Assembly: GCF_029931775.1 (NCBI RefSeq)
Contig: NC_079323.1
Location: 38,768,882-38,832,881, forward strand
Origin: Euleptes europaea
Taxonomy: Eukaryota > Chordata > Lepidosauria > Squamata > Sphaerodactylidae
Reading direction: 5' to 3'
DNA: 64,000 nucleotides
Below the pieces are notes generated by a model that ran no database searches, was not told the origin of the DNA, and was given only the letters and a program-made list of their open reading frames with translations. This document shows positions 1 through 9,900 of this stretch, piece by piece. A program made the position numbers and the translations under genes. Each line of letters starts with the position of its first letter. Within the stretch, counting starts at the first letter, position 1.

Positions 1-911
1 CAAGTCAGGGACTGATATTACACTGTTTTGAAGAGCAGAGGATTGCTTGAGAATGAGATGTTTGAATATTCCTTCATATGCCTTTTCCCCAATTGAAATT
101 GCCAATCCTCAAAAGTAGCAATTGGCATCTTGGAAGAAAAAATGCAGGTACCAGAGCTCTAACTCCTTCCCCCTGTTAAGGGAATTTCAGCTTTGGCGGG
201 AGTGGGGATTTCTATCCAGGGAAGGCCTGTAAAGACAGGATCAGTAAGCCATATTGAGCAGGACAGATGCACCTATTCCCCCTGTGCTCTTCCCTGAATC
301 TTCAAAGTAGACAGTAGGAGCTGCTAAATAGTTTTTGTTTGTAATCATCTTCAGATCTGTTGCACGTTGTCCAGTACGATCCTAATATGAAAATGCTTCT
401 TTTTGCCTACTAAAGCCCAGTAAAACGAACAAATAGGGGATTTACTTGCACTGGAAAACATAACACATTATTATCCAAAGAAAAAGCCAGCCCTACTGTC
501 CTGTTTGCTATACATGCCTCACATGTAGGTTTTGTGTTTTATGGACCCCATGTACTGCCTCCCCTAAACGTCTTGGTCATGTGCACCTGTGTGGTGGGGA
601 ATGTTACATCTGGATGATTTTCTTGTGCGGAAACAGCTGTAAGGATGCTTTGAAAAAACAAAACATCTTAGAAGGGGTTGAGCTTCAGAGAGCAGCAATG
701 CTTTCCCCAATGCTTTCCAGCACTGCGCTGTCGTAACAGTCAAAGTCCCCTGGGAAATACATTATTTCTCATAGGGAAGTACATCTTCTCAGTTCTCATA
801 AATGACAAGGCATACTTACAGTACAATAAACGCCGGTCCGTAAAAACAGATGTTAAAAGCCTCAATCGGTAATTGTGAATTGATGAGTAAATTGCATAGT
901 ACAGAGCCAAA
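1..911. other. Upstream region without recognised gene
   Basis: No coding exon, RNA gene or classified repeat is recognised here. The stretch ends at the first coding exon of the CD200-like gene, so it should hold that gene's promoter and 5' untranslated sequence, but no TATA box or other clear core promoter element stands out. Confidence 0.4.
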
Positions 912-960
912 ATGATCTCCACATCTCTTTTCTTCTGTGGCATCTGGACTGTGGTGGCAG
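912..960 (+). CDS. CD200-like exon 1 (signal peptide)
   Basis: This is 49 nt from ATG to the donor in GGCAG|gtaagt, ending in phase 1. It encodes a hydrophobic leader. The phase matches the acceptor at 1658, so the joined codon reads Gly. Confidence 0.82.
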
Positions 961-3900
961 GTAAGTCTTGTACCTATTAGCTTTTTAAAAAAACTAACTT
1001 TATTGACAGAGTCATCATGAACCCACAGGTAAATTTTTTATTATGTTTGACCAGAGATTCCATGGTATGATCTATCCCCTCCACCTCCCAAATGCATCGC
1101 TTAAGGGGAGGAAGAATGGTAGGCCAGCAACAACAGATCAAGAATGTGTTCAGGCAGGTGGTAAAAAGTTGGCAGCCACAGTGGCTGCAGGTTCTCTGAC
1201 AGCATTCAGTTCTGGTTTAACATGAAGGCTGACTGAATTTACTAGCTGGCATGCAATATACAGGTAGTCAATTAGAAGAAAGGTCTAAATTTGTACTTGT
1301 GTTCAGTAGGGTTTTGCCTTGGAATCTTTTTTTTGTTAATCCCAGGACTCCAAACTGGAACATATGAAATAAGCATAGTGCCTCTGAGCCGGCACAGAAA
1401 ACACATCTCTCACCTGTGAATAACTACAGGAAGTCCTCACAGATATGTGATTAGAGGGGGAAAGTCTTCCAGATCGGAGAGTAGAATCTCTGGGCAAGCT
1501 GGAGTCGTGCTTTCTTTTCCCCTTAGAAATGCACATGGTTGGCAGGCTGTAGAGTGCTCGTGTGGCTGATGATGGGAGCTGTGCTTGCTTTATCATGACA
1601 AGTCACCCTCATGAAGAACGTTGCCAGAATTTAGCAACTTGTTACTGTTATTTGCAGGTGCAGCCCAGGTGATTCACCAGTCAGTTCAAACAGCCATAGC
1701 TGGAGAAAATGTGACATTGTACTGTCGGCTGGCAGAAAGCTATGATGTTGTTCAGGTTACCTGGCAGAAGGAGCATGGGAAAGCCAAGGCAAATATAGCC
1801 ACTTACAGCACGGCTCACGGTCCTAAAGTCCTGGGCACATATGAGAATCGTGTGCACATTTCTCAAAGTGGGCTGAATGTTTCTACCATCACCTTCCATG
1901 GTGTTACAGTAAAGGATGAAAGTTGTTACAGCTGCATCTTTAACACATTTCCCTTGGGATCCATCCCAGGCAGGACATGTCTCAAGGTCTATGGTAAGTG
2001 ACATGATCTCTAGGAAATTCTGTAATCTTCCCAGAACTCCATCAATTGATTCCAAGTTCTTTCATGTCAATAGCTGTGCAGAACAGTGCATTAGTAATCA
2101 ATTCCAGGTGGGTAGTCATGTTAGTGGGAGGGAAGGTAGCATGGTATTGCCCGATCATCGTCAGATCTTGGAAGCTAAGCAGGGTCAGCCCTGGTTAGTG
2201 GATGGGAGACCTCCAAGGAATACCTGGGTTGATATGCAGAGGAAGGCACTGGCAAACCGCCTCTGTTAGTCTCTTGCCTTGAAAAGTCCATAAGGGGTTG
2301 CCATAAGTCGGCTTTGACTTGACAACACTTGAAACACACACACAGTCATGTTAGCGATGTATAAGAGAAGACCAGTGGCACCTTAAAGACTAACGAAAAA
2401 TATACCATTTTGTCAGCTCACTTCATCAGATTCAATTAATCAATGAAAGAGTGTAGTGGGGCAATATATATTCTGTACAACAGATTCTGTACCTTAAATA
2501 ACTGCTCACTCTCCATACTTACTAGTGCAATAAATAAAGAAATATTTTCAGTGTTGCAAGATAATCAGAGATATTGTAAAAACACTATTAAGTGTTCCCT
2601 GCATAATCAACATACATCTATGAGTTTTTACCCTCAGTTGTATGGAACAAAGCCAGTCTTAGAAGATATCAGTCTGTAAGTAAGCCTGATGACAAATATG
2701 TACCTCTCTTGGCTTCACATTGAGAAGTAATTTTGTCATTCTCCAGACTTTAATAATAAAATGGTGCTATGCAAAAACATGAATATGATTGACTTAAAAA
2801 ATGATCACTTTAGTACTTCCATTCCTTTCATTAGTAATTCAAAAAGTACAGAGGAGAGATTCTTTCCTTCATATCCAAAACTAGTGTAAGTTCTAGATGA
2901 CAGTAAGGTGGAAATGGTGTTATTTAGTTATTTCCTTCGCACCTCACTTTTCTTCCCAATTGGGTCCAAAAGCGGCTTGCAGCATTTTCCCCTTCTCCAT
3001 TTTATTCTCACAACAACCTGTGAGCTCGGTTAGGCTGAAAGTGTATGATTGGCTCAAGGTTACACTCTTCAAGGATCAGATGAAAGAAGACAGAACAAAC
3101 AAGTGACAACTCCCTAGAGAAACATTAAGTAGCTTTTGACAAATACTTACTTAAATGATATTGCTTAAACAGCCAAAAGGCCACAAGCAGCATCACACTA
3201 ATATAATCCCCAATATTAACCCCTTTTTACATTTAATTACCGCTTGCAAAAAATTAGCCACTAATAATGCCCGTGAACGCACCAGCAACTTACCTCGCTA
3301 TTTACACTGAGAAAAGTACGAAAGCATCCAAGACGAGTTTAAATTCCTGTTCCCACCGCGCCGCCTTTATCCGCTGCATGTGATAAGCCGGGATCAATGG
3401 GCTCCCACGCATGCCCAGTTGGCGCTCAAAGCAAGAGGACGGCGATTGGTCCAGAGTCCATTAGGGAGGCGGGAGGAGTGGGGGGGGGGGTTTGGCTGGC
3501 AGCAGGAGGTGGGCTGGCAGCAGGAAGTGGATTCAACACTGATAGCATGTTCCCACTTTAAGCTCCGGATGAGAAAGACGCTTCATTTTTTTACTTCGCC
3601 GTATAAGCGGATCCTCTTACTGCGGAGAAATTGTGCTCTGATGACGCTTCGGAAATCCTTCAGTTGAGAGTAAGTGGGAACATGCAAGGAAAGCCCGCAG
3701 AAGTTGGCGCCGCAAACAGCCAGTGCGGACATGGCCAATGTTTGACAAATAGAATCCGCAAACTTTTAAAAAACACTCTCCTAAAAGAAAATAGACATAC
3801 AGATCAGACAGTATTCATAAATCTACTTTAAGGCCTACATACAAAACTACAGGAACACAATTATTATTATATGATCTTTCACATAATTCAGTTGGACTTC

Positions 3901-6900
3901 TGTATTTGCTCATTGGAGCCAAGAAGATTCTACCCTTCTAATATTAGCTCCAAGAGCTCTTGTGGCACGAATACTTGCATATTATGGGCCAAACTAGATG
4001 TGGCATGATATCAGTGATTAATATCTAACAGGGTTTTTTAAAAAAATGAGCAGCTCCATCTATTTCTTTGAGGATCAAGGAAGGGTCACTGGGGAAGGGA
4101 GAGGTCAACCCTTTCCAAAATTTCAAGTCTAGCCCAGATGGGCTGGGTGACGTTGCCATTATTCTGAGAAAGGTAGGCTGCACTGCTGTGTGTAGCAGAT
4201 AAAAAATGTGGGACTTGTACCAAACAGAGTTGTGTCCAAATCCCTTATCACACGTAAAACTCCCTGGGTGGCACAGGCAATAGCCTTTGCAAGCCTAATC
4301 CCCCTCCCAAGTTTGTCTTAATGGGTTTAAAATGTGATTTTACTGTTTATGTTTTAATTTACTAGCTGCCTTGGTGGCCCCTTGTGAGGGCAGAAATGTG
4401 GCACATCAATTTTTGTACAATAAAATAAAGAAAAATAAATTGTGAGGATAAAATGAATAAATATTTGTTCCGGGTGGTAGTTGTAGGTATACTGGTAATT
4501 TTTGTTTGTTCCAGGGCTAAATTTTATGTTGCCTCATTTAATCCGTATTTACTTGGAGTTAAAGTCCAGTGGAACTTACTCCTAGGTCAGGGTGCACTGA
4601 ATTGTAGCCTTAGGTTTAGCCTTGGCCATTTATGCTTGGTAATTAGCAGCGCGTTCCAGGCTGAATTGTCCCGCATATTTTTTTTTTTACCGTAGTTTTT
4701 TATGGTGAACTGTCCTTCAGGAAGTGACTGCGAAGCTGGTGCATACCTGCTTTGCATTACTTAAGAGCCCCTCTAACGCGACCTTTTGGGTTTGCTCCGC
4801 CGCTGCCGCGAAGAGTCCCCTCAAGGAAACATGCAAATTCACAGCCCCACGTTAGCTATGCAAACGAAGGTTGCTAATGGAAGGAACAAAGGAAAAGGCG
4901 AGTGGGTGTGTGTGGAATTTCTCCTTTTGCATCGAGACCATGAATAAGCATTTTAAAAGTCTCATTTAAAAAAACAGCTTTGAGCGAGCATCAAAATTGG
5001 CCCTGTATAAATGGCCCTTCAGAAGAATTAAACTAGAAGAGACCTAAAAGCTCATCAGTCCAGACAGCTGATCCAATAGACCATCCAGCTCCCATCAGAC
5101 TTTCATATATTCAGGCTGTGTCATCATATACTAGGCAGGTCCAGATATAGGGCTTGATCTACCTAGCATGAGTGGAGCTGCTCTAGCTGAAGGAGAAATT
5201 CCCTGCATCCCTGTTCCTGGTCTAGGCTTTTGTGCCCCCTGGAATAGTGTGCTTATAGGCCAGAAGACTCTGTGGCCAGCACGTGGGCAAAATGGAGGTA
5301 TACAGTGGGAGAAAAGAAATCACACACATACCAAACAAAAAACCTTCCATAAATGCGAACAGAGGATAGGATCCAGGTCTTAAAAGGCAGACAGTGCAAC
5401 CTTTTGAAGACAAATAGCACACTGACTTTTGCTATTTGGAAGCAGAAAATTCATTTACTAGATCTCTAATGACATATTTTAGATTTTTTTCATGTTTAAT
5501 TGCTTCTGTTTTACAGCTCTAACAAAACCCAAGGTCGATGTGAAGAGTGTTATGAGTCCAGACAGCACAGGAAAAGAAATGCTAAAACTCAGCTGCTCAG
5601 TAACAGGGAGACCAGCTCCAGTGGTCACCTGGCAGTTCCCGAAACACCTTCAGATAAAGCCAGTCCAGTATGTCATCCACCATCCAAACCAAACAGTGAC
5701 TGTTGTGAGCAATTTTACTCACATGTCCTCCAAAGATCTCTGGGAGAACCCAGTCAACTGTGTGATTCAACATCCATCTTTAAACAGTACACAGGAATTA
5801 ACTTTGCCTGAAAAAGGGGTAGAACAAGGTGAGTTTAAATATCAATGTTTCTTGTTTTGATATACAGCTGGTGTGCAGGCCATCCTTCAACCTTGGCTAG
5901 ATGTCTCCAAACTGATGTCTTCTGTGACCAGTGAGTCTTGAGTCAGTCTCCTTTGGCTTGCAATGAGTGCAGGTGGTCTTTCTGTGGCCTTCCTCGTGTC
6001 CTAGCATCCACCTCTACCATGTCTATTTAACAAATTGCTTCCATGCAAGCACACTGTCTCCTGAAAACATCAGATGCAGTAGAAACAAGAAAAAAATTAA
6101 AAACCTCTCACACCCGTACACAGAGCATACAAAGTCTAAAAATCAATTATCTAAGCCTAATACAAACTACTTATCTAAATCGATATAACAAACTATATCC
6201 TTATACTAATTTTCAAAGGACCTACAGCAAATATAAAATATCTGTATTAATCTATAATCTAATGAATCATTGGATCTACTAATCCTAAATCGTATTCCTA
6301 ACTATTAAGAAAATATAAAATATCTGTATTAATCTATAATCTAATGAGTCATTGGATGACTGGGGAAGGCACTGGCAAACCACCCCGCAAACAAAGTCTG
6401 CCTAGGAAACATCAGGATGTGATGTCACCCCATGGGTCAGGAATGACCCGGTGCTTGCACAGGGGACCTTTACCTTTACCATTGGATCTACTAATCCTAA
6501 ATCTTATTCCTAACTAACTAATAAGTAAATATATACAATGAGGGTTTGAGTGGGAGTCATATGAGAAGTGTGAAAAGGGACTCGGGAAAGGTTGCTTCCA
6601 TGTGCAAAGCATTCATCAATAACAAATGGACAGCAGTCATGAAGCAGTCATGCCCACTTTTCAGTTGGAATGAACTAATGGGAAAGTGTGTTCTGTTATT
6701 TGTACCTGTTTCAGGATTCTATGAGTACCAGCAGATGTCAGTCGCAGGCTTTTCTCTCATCCCTGCTTCTACTACACTTGTTACCAGGCTATCTGGGGAA
6801 TATGCTTCACTTTCATTTCACAGGCAACCCATCCTAAACTGCATAGGGAATTATTTTTCACTTTCATTTGTCAAGCAGCCTTGCCTGCTTTCTATACTAA

Positions 6901-9900
6901 TCAAAAGGATTCTTAATATCTGGAACTGTAAAAACTGGGTTTGGAAGTATTCAGATTATTGAACACACATTAAGCTGCTTTACCCCAAGTCAGACTAGTA
7001 CCTCAAGGGCAGCAGCTTTCCAGGGTAGAAGTCTTCCCCAATTAGGGTTGCCAGGTCCCCCCTCTCCTCTGGCTGGAGATTTTGGGGGACAGGGATCACA
7101 CACACATGGCTGCGAGCAACGCGATCCCGTCATTGCCGGTTTACTTCCGGGAGCGCCGTGGCGCAATGGGACAATTCACCACTCAAACCCACATTTGAGT
7201 GATAAAGCGTCCCTTCATGCTGTGGTGCTTCCGGAAGTAAACCAGAAGTGACGGGATAGCGTTGCTCACGGCCACACACACGCGTTAACCTTGCTGTGAG
7301 CTGGCCGATGGATTGGCAGGCAATTGCCCACCATTCCAAGACACCTGGCAACCATATCCCCAATGCCTGTTACTGATCCTATTAGGGGGATATGCCAGGG
7401 TTTGAACATGGGATCTTCTGCATGCAAAGCAGACTTTCTGCCACTGAATCATGGTCCCTCTTGAATACTAAATGTGGCATTGTTGGGTGACTATTTCCAT
7501 CTCTGAATTGCACTTTTATGCCCCATGTATATATATTTAGCATTGTGTAGAAATGATACTTGAACTGCCTGAACTGATACTGACCCATGATCTAGGACAT
7601 CTGTCCTAGTAGCACCGTCAGCCTTGTGTAGAACTGATACCTGAACAAGCCTGAACTGTTCAGAAGCTTGAACTGAATTGTGTAGAACTGATACCTGAAC
7701 AAGCCTGAACTGACCCTAGAAGCTAAAATGACTCAACTGGGGCTATCGTATTTTGGTCACATCATGAGAACAAGAGTCACTGGAAAAGACAGTCATGCTA
7801 GGAAAAGTTGAGGGCAGCAGGAAAAGAGGAAGACCCAACAGGAGATGGATTGACTCAATAAAGGAAGCCACAGCCTTCAATTTGCAAGATCTGAGCAAGG
7901 CTGTCAAGAATAGGACATTTTGGAAGACTTTCATTCATAGGGTCACCATGAGTCGGAGGAGACTTGACGGCACTTAACACGCACACAGAACTGATACCAT
8001 GTCTCCAAAGTGCAGTGTCATGTTTGTCCCAGTTTCAACTAAAACAGAAAGAGAAAGCAAAGTCTGGATCTTGGGGAAGATGTGGCATTTTTGCAGTAGT
8101 TAAACAGCAGAAGCTGCTTTCATTGTGGGTAGAATATAGGCAGCTTCCATCACTTACATGTAATAAACCTCAAGACAGAGGAAGGGGAGTGACAAATAGA
8201 AAAATCTCTATATTTTGTATCCATAGTAGTGTTGCTTATGTCACAAGATGAATGGTTTTGCGATCAAATGCACATGTTTATCGATAGAAGAACAGCATAA
8301 TTAGGAGCAACTTCTGATTTTAAGCATTTACCAACACCACAATTATTCACAACTGTCTTCATGGCAGATCATCTAGGCTGACTGTGCTACTAGGACAGAT
8401 GTCCTAGGTCATGGGTCAATAACACTATGGCCCACTTTTCATGGAAGATTTTGATGCTCTCTTGCCGCGGAGCAAAAAAAAAAAAGCGATTTAAATTTAT
8501 TTTTCATGGACGTGATTTAAATTCATGTTTTTATATCCCCGTCAATCCAGAAGTAGTTTTGGTTTTTCATGGGAACAAAGCAAGCAGTATTCTACAATGG
8601 TTTGGTCTGTCCCCTTCTGAAAAGCTCATGGTTTATGCACGCCCCCAACTCCGCCCCAACTCCGCCCCAACTCTGCCCAGCGGATTACCCAGTGCAGTTC
8701 ACCTCTGTGGACACAGCCCCAGCCAAAAAAAGCACCAGTCCCTCTGGTTTCCTTGTATAACTTTTCTATTTACCATGCTCCCCGTCCCCCCTCCCGTACT
8801 TGGGACTTTGACAGATGGTCATCATTGTGCCCCTCCCCCGTAGAGCTCTGGCCATCCATTGCCAGGAACTTCCATCCAGACAGAGAAGGGAGACCTAGAG
8901 CAGACTGGCTGCCCCTCTTCAGAAGGATGATGGGAGTTTTGGTTTGGATTTGCCACTCTCAGGATGCCCCCCCGCAACACACACACACAGGATCGCACTG
9001 GCAGGAGGGAGACCCAGAGCAGACTGACTGCCCCTCTTCAGAAGGGTGTCGGGAGTTTTGGCTTGGATTTGCAGGAGGAGATCTGTCCTGCTTGGAGGGA
9101 GGCTGTCCCCCAGGCTTGAAACTCTCCCAGCCAATCGCTGTTCACAGGGGAGGAGAAATTAGCCAACATGGGCGGGGATAATTGGTCCGAACCCAGGAAC
9201 GTTTTTCATTGAGCGAAAAAAATGCGTAGCAACCACAAAGAACGGACCAACACAGGTTTGAGAAGACGTGGAGTTGACGCGGATTTTCTGCTAAAGCTTG
9301 AAGCGTTCATGAAAAATCAAAAATTTGAAGCGGGCCAAAACAAAGGCAAAACCGTGCCAAACCTCCGTGAAAAAATGACCACTGAGACACATCTGAGGCA
9401 TGAAAAATGCACTTGTACAAGCATCCACTATGACCCTGTTGCCACAAAGGTTTTCAGCAATGCTCTCATCAAGCACAGTTTTTTTCTGCCCCCCTTTCCG
9501 CCTGCCCCTTCTCATGTATTTATTTCTCTGCAGCAAAAAGAAAAGTTCCAAGAATTCCTGTCCTTGTCTCTATCTTCATGTTGGTTGTCATGTTTATTCT
9601 GGGGCTATTGGCTTTTTCCATCTTCAACTGCTGGAGAAGAGTACCCCCTGAAGATAAAAAGCAAGATCTTCTACAAATGGTGAGACTGTTTTTTTTAAAA
9701 AAAGAAAGAATTGGGAAGCAGGGATTCATTGAATAAAAAGCTGATAGGGTCTTAACCCACAAGGCCTGTTTTCAGTGATGGGGTTTGGCCTTGTAAAAAG
9801 CAAAAGAATATAAGGAAAGAGCATTTGCAGAGACTAGTTTGCTCACTGTCAATGGCTATAAGTCATGATCACTAAATGCAGCCTCCATATTCAGAGGCAT

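Noticed and set aside
1681-2055. 124-codon open frame antisense to the CD200-like IgV exon
   Set aside because: It is the shadow of a real exon; no domain is recognisable and it runs past the splice site.
9222-9683. 153-codon frame overlapping the CD200-like membrane exon
   Set aside because: It is in another frame from the true exon, which has proper splice sites and a membrane helix.
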